Assembly: GCA_019247245.1 (NCBI GenBank)
Contig: JAFAPF010000305.1
Span: 1 to 6,850 of the forward strand
DNA length: 6,850 bases
Source: Rubrobacter sp.
Lineage (GTDB): Bacteria > Actinomycetota > Rubrobacteria > Rubrobacterales > Rubrobacteraceae
Direction: 5' to 3'
Below the pieces are notes generated by a model. It was not told the DNA's origin. It worked only from the letters and a program-made list of their open reading frames with translations, and searched no databases. Of this stretch, positions 1 to 6,044 are shown piece after piece (the stretch's first letter is position 1; each line of letters opens with the position of its first letter). Made by a program: the position numbers and the translations under genes.

Positions 1-1
1 C

Positions 2-76
2 TGGGAGTGGTGGAGATGGTGTTGGACTCCTGCACAGGGGTGGTACCAAGACTGGGGTAGCTGGGGCTGGGCATAA
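2..76 (+). CDS. C-terminal fragment of a Trp-rich protein (5' end outside window)
   Basis: The frame starting at position 2 runs 24 codons to a TAA at 74-76. Nine of the 24 residues are tryptophan (for example WEWWRWCW near the left edge and a GSWGWA end). A plus-strand intrinsic terminator follows about 70 bp downstream, which fits a plus-strand gene ending here. The product is not recognised. A second open plus frame (3-110, glycine-rich, stop TAG at 108-110) is a real alternative, and a minus-strand proline/serine-rich frame is also open, so the choice of frame is uncertain. I favour the Trp-rich frame because the right edge of the window carries another Trp/Tyr-rich tail. Only a fragment is visible, so no domain or function can be named. 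Confidence 0.4.
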   Translation, partial: WEWWRWCWTPAQGWYQDWGSWGWA

Positions 77-144
77 CCTCGGGAACAGCCTAGCACCCAG
101 GAGGGTGTAGTAAGGCTCGTTTCTAGAGGCTAGCGATAAGCGTG

Positions 145-180
145 AAAGAGCCGTGGTACATAACAGCCACGGCTCTTTTT
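145..180 (+). terminator. Intrinsic terminator of the left-edge plus-strand gene
   Basis: A perfect 12-bp inverted repeat (AAAGAGCCGTGG at 145-156, its complement at 167-178) encloses a 10-nt loop and ends in five T on the plus strand. The T tract makes the plus direction the likely one. It lies 68 bp past the TAA at 74-76. Confidence 0.85.
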
Positions 181-336
181 ATGTCCTCGTGGCTGTAGCG
201 GCTTCTAGCCCAGAAGCTAGACTTTTGATTCAAGACCGGTATAGCTCTATTTTTTTCTGCGAAACTATCGGCGAGATATTTTGGTGTGGCAGAGAATATC
301 GGTTCTTAAAGCGGAACTAGAGTCCCTCCTCGTCTC

Positions 337-684
337 TCACCATTGGTTAAGGTGACAGCGGCGTTCTTCAGAACGCCGCGATCCGATAAGCAACCTTTTG
401 TCATTCCTGAGCTATAGTTCGACTCCTCGGTTGCCACTCACGTTGATGCTCAACCTATTTCTATCTGCTTTGATTCCCCAGCCTCTATAGTCTCGAGTTG
501 GGTTGTAGGTACGTGCTTCCCAATGCTCCGTTGGTGTGGTTTCGCTACACCCTTGGGCCATTTTCTCCTTTGGAGACCTGTATAAGCGAAAGGGAGGTCT
601 AACCCAAGCATCCGAGACTTCGTTCCCAGCGTTATACCAACACGCTTTAACGAAATGACAACGACTTCCATTAAAACTTAACAA
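337..684 (-). pseudogene. Decayed PH-like membrane-family hypothetical protein (DUF6141-like)
   Basis: On the minus strand a frame opening at about 684 carries EARTYNP, then GWGI, then NVSGNRGVEL, and stops at a TAG (412-414). Read past that TAG, the same frame continues LRNDKRLLIGSRRSEE. From memory, a family of bacterial hypothetical proteins (I believe DUF6141, two membrane helices plus a PH-like fold) has exactly this order: TY(N/R)P, GGWGIR, YNVSGNRGVQL, then an acidic/Lys turn, then (K/R)RLLIGSQRPEEL. The TAG therefore replaces an ordinary codon in the most conserved block. After the second E of RRSEE the frame departs from the expected sequence, which would fit a small deletion, and it ends at a TGA at 337-339. 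Only about 361-528 is convincing. Codons before that look eroded, the membrane segments are missing, and no ribosome-binding site precedes the TTG at 684 or the ATG at 671 in another frame. Confidence 0.55.
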
Positions 685-712
685 AATTCAACTTTTGTGG
701 TAGAATGTGCCC

Positions 713-750
713 AGGCGGCGGGGCTTGTTCCTTCCTGCCTCCCGCCGCCT
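713..750 (-). terminator. Hairpin downstream of the aldolase gene
   Basis: A perfect 10-bp GC-only-plus-one inverted repeat (AGGCGGCGGG at 713-722, complement at 741-750, 18-nt loop) begins 26 bp past the aldolase stop codon. On the minus strand no clear U tract follows; on the plus strand a T/C-rich run follows. Position makes it a likely 3' end for the aldolase transcript. Direction is inferred. Confidence 0.5.
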
Positions 751-775
751 TTCCTTTCGTCGTCGGTTGCGCTTT

Positions 776-1804
776 TCAAGCTGCCTGGTCTTCCATATCT
801 TCAGAGTAGGTTCCGTAGCGGGCGGTGCTGGCCATCCTGGCACGGTGGTGGAAGACTTTTTGCGCCTCCTTGGCGTTGGAGGAGTCGCCACCCCAGATCT
901 CCATCGGCTTGCCCTGCAAGGCGCGTGCCCAGGAGAAGGAGATCTCCCACGGGAGGTTGCCGTACATGGCGTTGTTCATCGCGTTCAGGTGCTCGGTGGC
1001 CGATACGTCGCTCTGCCCGCCGGAGAGGAAGACGATGCCGGGCACGGCGGCAGGTACGCTTCTGAGCATGCATTTAATGGTGTAGCGGGCGACCTCTTCG
1101 ATGCTGGCCTGCTCGGGCGAGTCCTTGCCGGAGATCACCATGTTGGGCTTCAGGAGCGCACCTTCGAGGTGTACGCCCTGCTCGTATAGAGCGTTGAAGG
1201 TGCTTCTTAAGGTCCATTCGTTGACCTCGTCGGAGCGCTCGATAGAGTGATCGCCGTCAATGAGGACCTCGGGCTCGACTATGGGGACGAGGCCGGCCTC
1301 CTGGCTGAACGCTGCAAAGAGGGCCAGTGCGCGGGCGTTGGATTCGATGCAATTCACCGTCGGGATGCTATCACCGATGGTGATGACGGCGCGCCACTTG
1401 GTAAAACGCGCCCCCATCTCTCTGTACTCCTCTAGGCGGTCACGCAGGCCGTCAAGACCCTGGGTGTACTTCTCATCAGGGGAGAGGGGCAGTGGCACGG
1501 TGCTCTTGTCCACCTTGATACCCGGGATGATGCCTTGCCGTTCGATGACCTCCAGTAGCGGCGTGCCGTCGGAGGCCTTCTGGCGGATGGTCTCGTCGAA
1601 GAGAATCACGCCGGAGAGGTACTCGCCGATGCCAGGCGTAGTGAAGAGCATCTCCCGGTAGGCCCGGCGGTTCTCCTCAGTGGACTCGATGTCCACCGCG
1701 TTAAAGCGCTTGGTTACGGTGCCGGTGCTCTCGTCGGCGGCGAGGATACCCTTGCCTCCAGGCACGAGCTCCCTGGCGGTGCTCTCAAGCTGTTGTAGGT
1801 TCAT
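776..1804 (-). CDS. Fructose-bisphosphate aldolase, class I
   Basis: It encodes cytoplasmic class I (Schiff-base) aldolase, which reversibly splits fructose 1,6-bisphosphate into dihydroxyacetone phosphate and glyceraldehyde 3-phosphate in glycolysis and gluconeogenesis. The product is 342 aa, close to the usual size of about 340-360, and appears intact. Visible family hallmarks are LAADESTGT (Asp24), KVDK (97-100), FTKWR (Lys136, Arg138), EPEVLIDGDH (Glu177 onward), ALLKPNMV with the Schiff-base Lys219, and the phosphate-binding FLSGGQS (Ser261). The C-terminus lacks the terminal Tyr of animal enzymes. I start at the ATG at 1802-1804 because the purine stretch AAGGGAG lies about 7 nt upstream; an in-frame ATG 16 codons earlier would hide that site and adds residues unlike the family. 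An upstream gene on the same strand ends 82 bp away, so co-transcription is possible. Class I eukaryote-like enzymes of this kind are sporadic in bacteria. Confidence 0.96.
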   Translation of the reverse strand: MNLQQLESTARELVPGGKGILAADESTGTVTKRFNAVDIESTEENRRAYREMLFTTPGIGEYLSGVILFDETIRQKASDGTPLLEVIERQGIIPGIKVDKSTVPLPLSPDEKYTQGLDGLRDRLEEYREMGARFTKWRAVITIGDSIPTVNCIESNARALALFAAFSQEAGLVPIVEPEVLIDGDHSIERSDEVNEWTLRSTFNALYEQGVHLEGALLKPNMVISGKDSPEQASIEEVARYTIKCMLRSVPAAVPGIVFLSGGQSDVSATEHLNAMNNAMYGNLPWEISFSWARALQGKPMEIWGGDSSNAKEAQKVFHHRARMASTARYGTYSEDMEDQAA

Positions 1805-1833
1805 GGATCGCTCCCTTTCTTGCTTCCTCCCAA

Positions 1834-1842
1834 AGGATAACA
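1834..1842 (-). promoter_or_regulatory. Possible extended -10 promoter for the aldolase gene
   Basis: On the minus strand TGTTATCCT has the TGN plus TATNNT form of an extended -10 element and lies 29 nt upstream of the aldolase ATG, which would leave a short leader holding the ribosome-binding site. I see no good -35 box at the right distance, so this is weak. Confidence 0.3.
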
Positions 1843-1886
1843 AAAGTGGCACGTCCCACGCGCGGGTACCACGATCCCGGACAGGC

Positions 1887-2261
1887 CTACCTGCCTTCCG
1901 GGTACTCCCCCTCCAGGATCGAACGCCCCTCTTCCGTGAGAAGGTGACTCAACAGCTGCAGCTTGTCGGCCACTGGCGTGGCAGTCCCGCTCACCGCTAC
2001 CGCCTGGGCGCGTTCTCCGAGCTCGAGCAGCTTTCGGCCGACGGCGGGCTCGTCGAAGGTTTCTTCGGCTGCCAACAGCTCTTTGAGCTCGCGCAGATCG
2101 TCGGCGATGGGCCGGAGGTCGTGGTCACCGGTGGTCTCCAGCTTCTTTTGCCAATCATCTGCCTCTGATATCGCCCGCTCTAGCGGGAGGCTCCTCATGC
2201 CCTCCCCTAGGGCCGATATGAGAGAGTCAAGGTCTTGGGATCTTATATTCTTCTCCGTCAA
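1887..2261 (-). CDS. Conserved-looking helical protein of unknown function
   Basis: This encodes 124 aa starting with TTG at 2259-2261; the purine run AAGGA lies about 7 nt upstream, and no ATG in this frame gives a better start. The sequence is soluble, rich in Leu, Glu, Asp and Ala, and reads as several amphipathic helices: residues about 8-30 (LDSLISALGEG onward), 33-70 (around DDLRELKELLAAEE) and 74-120 (around GRKLLELGERAQ and LQLLSHLLTEEGR). No signal peptide, membrane segment, cysteine or catalytic motif is visible. I have a loose memory of similar small helical proteins with an 'LRELKxLL' block in actinobacteria, cyanobacteria and Deinococci, without a known role. It lies 82 bp before the aldolase gene and may share its transcript, but no function should be drawn from that. 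Confidence 0.75.
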   Translation of the reverse strand: MTEKNIRSQDLDSLISALGEGMRSLPLERAISEADDWQKKLETTGDHDLRPIADDLRELKELLAAEETFDEPAVGRKLLELGERAQAVAVSGTATPVADKLQLLSHLLTEEGRSILEGEYPEGR

Positions 2262-2289
2262 CGTCCGTCCTTTTTTCGACTTTCACCAC

Positions 2290-2321
2290 AAGGGTCCCGG
2301 GACAATAACCCCGGGACCCTT
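2290..2321 (-). terminator. Strong hairpin between the 48-aa gene and the 124-aa gene
   Basis: A perfect 12-bp inverted repeat (AAGGGTCCCGGG at 2290-2301, complement at 2310-2321, 8-nt loop) sits 25 nt after the stop of the 48-aa gene and 28 nt before the TTG start of the next gene. There is no U tract on the minus strand, as is common in actinobacterial terminators. Because it lies in the next gene's leader, it could also act as an attenuator. The plus strand after it is moderately T-rich, but no plus-strand gene precedes it. Confidence 0.6.
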
Positions 2322-2346
2322 ATCTTCTATGCGCTTGTGGCGCTTC

Positions 2347-2493
2347 CTAGCTCCTTACGAGCACCCTTTCTGTTCTTGCAGGCTCCTTCTTCTCGGCTCG
2401 CCGCACCTGCTCCTCCCGCTGCCGGCGCAGCTCTTCTTCACGCCTCTTGCGGGCTTCTTGTTCCTCGCGGTACTCCCTGTAGGAGTAGCACAT
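2347..2493 (-). CDS. Small highly charged protein, 48 aa
   Basis: The ATG at 2491-2493 is preceded by an excellent ribosome-binding site (GGAGGTGG, about 5 nt upstream), which decides this start over the longer upstream extension in the same frame. The product begins MCYSYREYREEQEARKR and continues as a nearly unbroken Arg/Glu/Lys helix to a short RTERVLVRS tail. It has one Cys at position 2 and three Tyr in the first ten residues. Such a sequence should form a single charged helix or a short coiled coil. I recall small MCY-starting proteins in Rubrobacter-like actinobacteria but know no function for them. It is transcribed divergently from the broken symporter gene and is followed by a strong hairpin, so it may be its own transcription unit. 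Confidence 0.7.
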   Translation of the reverse strand: MCYSYREYREEQEARKRREEELRRQREEQVRRAEKKEPARTERVLVRS

Positions 2494-2653
2494 GGCTACC
2501 ACCTCCTTCGAGAAGCTCTCTACTTTCCGTAAGGCGTACCCGCATCGCCGAAGACTAAACCTCGTCGTAGCCGTCGACTTGATATTAATACGATGGGGTC
2601 GCCGCAGGATTGCTCGCGCTGTCATAGCTATGCAGACAAGTCGAACCACACGG

Positions 2654-2683
2654 TTAGTGGCATGTTTTGCAGATCGTTATACT
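2654..2683 (+). promoter_or_regulatory. Possible relic promoter of the symporter gene
   Basis: TTAGTG (2654-2659) and TATACT (2678-2683) have an 18-nt spacer and lie about 55 nt upstream of the symporter ATG. The -10 match is good and the -35 match poor. The rest of the divergent intergenic region (2494-2737) shows no other clear signal. Confidence 0.3.
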
Positions 2684-2737
2684 CCTCTGCGGAGACACAT
2701 CGTAGAAAGAATTTCCAGGGAGAGGAGATTTCGCGCG

Positions 2738-4095
2738 ATGGCAACTGCCAACGAGGTGACGAACCGGCGCAAGTCCTTGTACAAGCAGATTTACTTCTGG
2801 GTGGTCGTCGGGATCGTGCTGGGTATTGTGGTCGGGTACTTCTTTCCGGCCACGGGCGAGGCAATGTAGTCGGTTGGGCAAGCGTTCGTGAACCTCACCG
2901 AACGGTGATCGCATCGGTGACCTTCTGCACCGTGGTGGCCGGCATCGCGGGAATGAAGAGCATGAGGAGTGCCAGCCGGATCGGCGTGAAGGCGCTGGTC
3001 TACTTCGAGATCCTGAGGACGATCGCGCTTATACTGGGCCTCGCGGTCATCAACGTGGTGCGTCGCGGTGAAGGGGTGGACGCTACAGCGCCAGAGGTCT
3101 CTAGCACGGTCAGTGGCTACATCTCGTAGGGTGAGCAGTCGCACTGGTATGACCCCATCATCCACACCTTCCCGGACAGCGCCATCGGGGCGTTCGCCCA
3201 GGGAGATGTTCTCCAGGTTCTATTTTTCTCGGTGGTATTCACCATCGCGCTGCACTTTTGGGTGATGCAGGCAAGCCTGTTGTGTGAGGTATGGGGCGGA
3301 TTAGCCAGGCCTTCTTTCAGGTGATTCGCATCGTCATGTGCGCGGCTTCGATAGGGGCTTTTGGGACCATGGCGTTCGCCATCGGCAAGTACGGGATAGG
3401 TACCCTAACCAGCTTGTTCACCTTGATCCTTACGTTCTACGCTACGCGCATCTTCTTCGTTGTAGTCGTGCTGGGGCTGCTGGCCTTTGTGGGCCTGAAC
3501 GTCCTGAGGCTCCAGCGTTATATAAAGGAGGAGCTCTTGATCATCCTAGGCACCTCTTCCTCAGAGGCGGTGCTGCTGCAGCTTATGCGCAAGCTCGAGC
3601 ACCTAGGCTGCCCCGGGTCGGTGGTCGGGCTGACGGTCCCCGCGGGTTACTCGTTCAACCTTGACGGCACCTCTATCTATCTGAGCTTCGCCGCCATCTA
3701 CCTCGCGCAGGCGCAGAACGTTGACCTATCGCTTTGGCAGCAGCTCGGTATCCTCGCCGTTCTCTTGCTCACCTCCAAAGAAAGGTGCGGCTGGCTTCAT
3801 AGGCTCAAAGTTTATCGTGCTAGCGGCGACGCTCTCGTCGGTCGGGACAACACCGGTCTCTGGGATAATGCTGATCTTCGGGATCGATAAGTTCATGTCC
3901 GAGTGCCGGGCGCTGACCAACCTGTGTGGCAATTCGGTGGCTTCGATCGTTGTCTCCCGATGGGAGGGTCAGTTGGACGCACAGCAGGCCCCTAAGGTCC
4001 TCGACGCTCCGGAGGACGGGCTGGAGATTCTCTTTGAGGAGAAGGAGGAAAGACGGCCCACGTCTAGTAGGGATCGGTGGAGAGATGCTGTGTAG
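2738..4095 (+). pseudogene. dctA: Dicarboxylate/glutamate:cation symporter (DctA/GltP family), multiply disrupted
   Basis: The intact family (DAACS, about 420-450 aa) imports C4-dicarboxylates or glutamate with protons or sodium across the inner membrane. The whole length can be followed across three plus frames. Segments in order: start with GGAGAGGAG upstream and the first helix (VVVGIVLGIVVGYFFP); TFCTVVAGIAGM; ALVYFEI; GAFAQGDVLQVLFFSVVF; RISQAFFQVIRIVM; GAFGTMAFAIGKYG; the serine-rich hairpin GTSSSEAVL; the substrate/cation motif YSFNLDGTSIYL; VLLLTSK; and finally [15 protein letters not shown] and SRWEGQLD. Lesions: TAG at 2867; a 1-nt loss near 2898-2903; TAG at 3127 where the family has Gln; a 1-nt loss in the T run at 3256-3259; TGA at 3285; a 4-nt AAAG duplication near 3777-3784. 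All key motifs are still legible, so the decay is fairly recent. No fragment could make a working transporter. Whether the original was DctA or GltP cannot be settled; the 'NLDGT' and 'DKFMSE' motifs suit DctA. Confidence 0.93.
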
Positions 4096-4112
4096 TATGC
4101 TTCAGCTGGGCT

Positions 4113-4130
4113 GCCGCAATATCTTGCGGC
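4113..4130 (+). terminator. Small hairpin after the symporter pseudogene
   Basis: GCCGCAA (4113-4119) and its complement TTGCGGC (4124-4130) form a 7-bp stem with a 4-nt loop, 17 nt past the symporter stop. No T tract follows directly, so a terminator role is only suggested by position. Confidence 0.35.
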
Positions 4131-4181
4131 TCGAAGAATTTGTTCTATGCTTCCCGCTAGAGATGTTCTAAGCTGCTGACA

Positions 4182-4649
4182 ATGCTGCAGCATAACGGGC
4201 ACAAATTGACGCCTAACCTGGAGACTCGAAGGGACGAGATACCCTCCGAAGGCCGAGACGCTGTTCTCGAAGCGAAAGACAGGATCATCGCCGAGCTGAG
4301 AGAGGAGGTGGTTTTCCTGCATGGTGAACTGAGGCGTAAAGATGCCATTCTGTCGCGCGTGGCCGAAGAAATAGGCGAGGCGCCGAGATCTGCCTCAAAA
4401 GCTACGGACGGCTCCCAAACGGTTGTGCCCGAACGAGTGAAGAACGGAAACAACCAAGCGAGAGACGCTCGGAATGAGCAGGAGAAGCCGGGACGACCGA
4501 CGCTACCAGATGGTTACCGGGTGGTGGCCATCTCCTCCGATGCCTGGGTGCTAGTAGCTCCCAGGGGGTTGCGGGTTGCGGGCTACCGGGGGGAATTGGA
4601 TCTCGGGAAGGTAGCGCTCGATGCGAACGAGCACCATCAGCGTAAGTAG
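4182..4649 (+). CDS. Coiled-coil protein related to actinobacterial HTH regulators, probably N-terminally truncated
   Basis: This encodes 155 aa. Residues about 24-64 form a coiled coil (EGRDAVLEAKDRIIAELREE, then VVFLHGELRRKDAIL). A polar, low-complexity linker follows (about 65-105), then a compact C-terminal block with LPDGYRVVAISSDAWVLVAP and RGLRVAGYRGELDLGKVALD. From memory, many Rubrobacter proteins join an N-terminal MerR/excisionase-like helix-turn-helix to the same 'RDALLEAKDxTIAELR' coiled coil, and some carry the 'GYRVV...WVLVAPRGLRV..GELDL' tail. Here no helix-turn-helix is present: the first 20 residues are polar and the bases upstream (4096-4181) have no recognisable one in any frame. 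The ATG at 4182 lacks a good ribosome-binding site and lies in the palindrome ATGCTGCAGCAT. It may be a 5'-truncated relic or a short variant; without the DNA-binding part a regulatory role is doubtful. Confidence 0.55.
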   Translation: MLQHNGHKLTPNLETRRDEIPSEGRDAVLEAKDRIIAELREEVVFLHGELRRKDAILSRVAEEIGEAPRSASKATDGSQTVVPERVKNGNNQARDARNEQEKPGRPTLPDGYRVVAISSDAWVLVAPRGLRVAGYRGELDLGKVALDANEHHQRK

Positions 4650-4832
4650 GGACAATTCCCTAAAGCGGAGGGGTTAGCGCTTATCAAAGCCGAAGATTGT
4701 ATACTGGTCCTGACGAACGGTCGGTGGATCTTGGGGCTACCGACGCAGAGGGGCGAGTTCCTGAGCCTCAGAAAGCGGCTACGAAGGTGTTCACCGCCGC
4801 GCAATTGCTAATCGCCGTGCAGGACTTCCTAG

Positions 4833-5098
4833 TACCACTTGGGGCGGGCCGAAAGTAGCTTGAGGGTTGAGCGGGATCGATTGATACAGGATCTGAGGTG
4901 GGAACGACAGCGGGGCGAGCGACTGGAGCGGGAAAGCTCGAAGCATAACGCAGCGGCTATCGACCGGGACGAGAGAAGCTAGAAGCGCTACGGATCGCAG
5001 AAGACTGAGACGAAGCTCGTGAGGAGGCAAGAAGGTTGCGAGAGGAGCTTGCAGCCGAGTGGGATGAGGGTTTCATTAGAAGATTGTTTGATAGGTAA
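4833..5098 (+). pseudogene. Remnant of a second coiled-coil protein
   Basis: From 4833 one plus frame reads RAESSLRVERDRLIQDLRWE and continues with Arg/Glu heptad-like sequence (RQRGERLERES) to a TAG at 4980. The -1 frame takes over at about 4976 with EKLEALRIAED, meets a TGA at 5006, and goes on as DEAREEARRLREELAAEW and a GFIRRLFDR end at a TAA (5096-5098). Together this is one continuous coiled coil broken by a frameshift and a nonsense codon. It resembles the coiled-coil halves of actinobacterial HTH regulators, as the preceding gene does. Bases 4650-4832 show only scraps of open frame (one reading ILVLTNGRWILGLP) that I cannot assign. No start codon or ribosome-binding site is evident. 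Confidence 0.5.
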
Positions 5099-5241
5099 AA
5101 GCACCCAAAAGCTCTAAACCCAACGGATCCAGGGAGGAGGGCGGCCTAGAGACCTACTCAAATGCACTCGATTGGTAACGGCACCTCCAAAGGTGCAAGC
5201 CATATAAGCCACATAATTAATGATCTAGGGATACAATCTTC

Positions 5242-5299
5242 TCTGTAAGAGTATTTGTAAATACAGCTTTACTACCCATACATGCATCTTCTGTAAGAG
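5242..5299 (+). promoter_or_regulatory. Operator-like repeats upstream of the OsmC-family gene
   Basis: The 10-mer TCTGTAAGAG occurs twice (5242-5251 and 5290-5299), each time after an ATCTT run. Directly against the first copy is a perfect inverted repeat GTATTTGTAAATAC (5251-5264). This AT-rich symmetrical site lies 76 nt before the start codon, where a dimeric repressor such as a MarR/OhrR or TetR type could bind. No regulator gene is adjacent and no strong promoter boxes are obvious, so the role is inferred. The rest of 5099-5339 holds nothing else I can support. Confidence 0.4.
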
Positions 5300-5339
5300 C
5301 GCAGGGAAAAATACTGTTTCATTAGATCGAGGGGTTTCG

Positions 5340-5834
5340 ATGAGCGAACAGAGCGGGAGTACGAGCAACAGTTCGAGGGTAGGCACACCAAGGAGCGTGG
5401 TTGTATATGGGGACCCTGAAGGATTCGCACAGAAAATCCTTATCGGCCCGCACCGACTAGTGGCTGACGAGCCAACGGAAATGGGCGGAACCGACGAAGG
5501 GCCTACACCCTACGATTTACTTCTCGCGGCCTTAGGTACCTGCACGTCGATGACCACAGCGCTGTACGCGCGGCGTAAGAGCTGGGCACTCGAAGGCGTC
5601 ACTACTCGTCTTCGGCATTCGAGGATTCATGCTATCGACTGCGGTGAATGTGAAACTAAGGAGGGGAAGATTGACCGGATCGAACTGAACGTTGAGTTTG
5701 CCGGGCAGCTAACTAATGAGCAGCGGTCGAAGCTTCTCGAGATCGCCAGGAAGTGCCCGATTCATCGAACGCTCACCTCCGAGGTCGACATCAGGATGAG
5801 AGCTGAGTGGAAGAGGCATGCAGACTCGGCCTAG
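5340..5834 (+). CDS. OsmC/Ohr-family thiol peroxidase-like protein
   Basis: Members of this family are cytoplasmic dimers that reduce organic hydroperoxides with two reactive cysteines. The 164-aa product has the family layout. A 20-residue polar N-terminus precedes the first beta strands (SVVVYGDPEGFAQKILIGPH). The block ADEPTEMGGTDEGPTPYDLL and LAALGTCTSMT follow, with the first reactive Cys at 68. The second site is KCPIHRTL, with Cys139. An extra Cys pair, CGEC (101-104), sits between them in IDCGECETKEGKIDRIEL. This arrangement marks the YhfA-like branch with 'GPxPYDLLLAALGxCTSMT' rather than classical Ohr; some relatives are fused to an alpha/beta hydrolase, which is absent here. The ATG at 5340 follows GAGGGG by 6 nt. 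All key residues are present and the frame is intact. It stands alone, with pseudogene debris on both sides, and probably has its own promoter. Confidence 0.93.
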   Translation: MSEQSGSTSNSSRVGTPRSVVVYGDPEGFAQKILIGPHRLVADEPTEMGGTDEGPTPYDLLLAALGTCTSMTTALYARRKSWALEGVTTRLRHSRIHAIDCGECETKEGKIDRIELNVEFAGQLTNEQRSKLLEIARKCPIHRTLTSEVDIRMRAEWKRHADSA

Positions 5835-5835
5835 C

Positions 5836-5973
5836 TGCTCGATAGAATTTAGAGATCTACTAATCGGCGACCGATTTTCTGAGGAAAAGTACTCTTGGAA
5901 ACTCTCGGGAGGCATGAAAAGGTTGGGACTGATAGACCTCGACCCTTCTATTTATCCGGTAGTAGAGAATTAA
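5836..5973 (+). pseudogene. Possible fragment of an ABC-transporter ATPase
   Basis: A 45-codon open plus frame starts just after the osmC-like stop and ends at a TAA (5971-5973). It reads FRDLLIGDRFSEEKYSWKLS and then GGMKRLGLIDLDPS. The order 'L-L-x-GDR...LSGGMKRxLGL' matches the stretch leading into the ABC signature motif (usual form LSGGMKRRLGLA). No Walker A, no Q-loop and no Walker B follow. The motif could arise by chance in so short a frame. The supporting point is that the residues before it also fit the family. No start codon or ribosome-binding site is seen. Confidence 0.28.
5862..5880 (+). terminator. Weak terminator after the OsmC-family gene
   Basis: AATCGG (5862-5867) and CCGATT (5871-5876) form a 6-bp stem with a 3-nt loop followed by TTCT, 28 nt past the stop codon. 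It is small, so read-through toward the stronger terminator at 6355-6410 is possible. Confidence 0.45.
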
Positions 5974-6044
5974 GGAACGTAAGCCTTGCAGATTCTCCAT
6001 GCACAGGTCCGATGCTCGCAGCCGAAGAACTCTACGGCGCTTAG

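Noticed and set aside
201..221. Second small hairpin GCTTCT/AGAAGC followed by ACTTTTG
   Set aside because: Only six base pairs, with competing alternative pairings, and a much stronger terminator lies just upstream.
411..435. tRNA T-loop-like GTTCGACTC
   Set aside because: The flanking bases do not pair as a T stem and no cloverleaf can be built around it.
450..671. Second minus-strand open frame of 73 codons overlapping the PH-like remnant
   Set aside because: It is in another frame from the conserved GWGI and NVSGNRG motifs and has no ribosome-binding site.
697..1189. Long plus-strand open frames opposite the aldolase gene
   Set aside because: They are antisense shadows of the aldolase codons, Arg- or Gly-rich, without ribosome-binding sites or family motifs.
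3291..3890. Separate 199-aa membrane protein
   Set aside because: It is the middle of the transporter between the TGA at 3285 and the AAAG duplication; the ATG at 3291 has no ribosome-binding site and the tail after 3780 is out of frame.
2738..4095. Programmed frameshifting or stop-codon recoding in the transporter gene
   Set aside because: Six unrelated lesions of different kinds, no selenocysteine-type structure recognised, and TAG serves as an ordinary stop in intact genes here (for example 2347-2349 and 5832-5834).
4791..5030. Minus-strand open frame of 79 codons
   Set aside because: Its Leu/Pro/Ser-rich product is what the antisense of an Arg/Glu coiled coil gives; no start signal.
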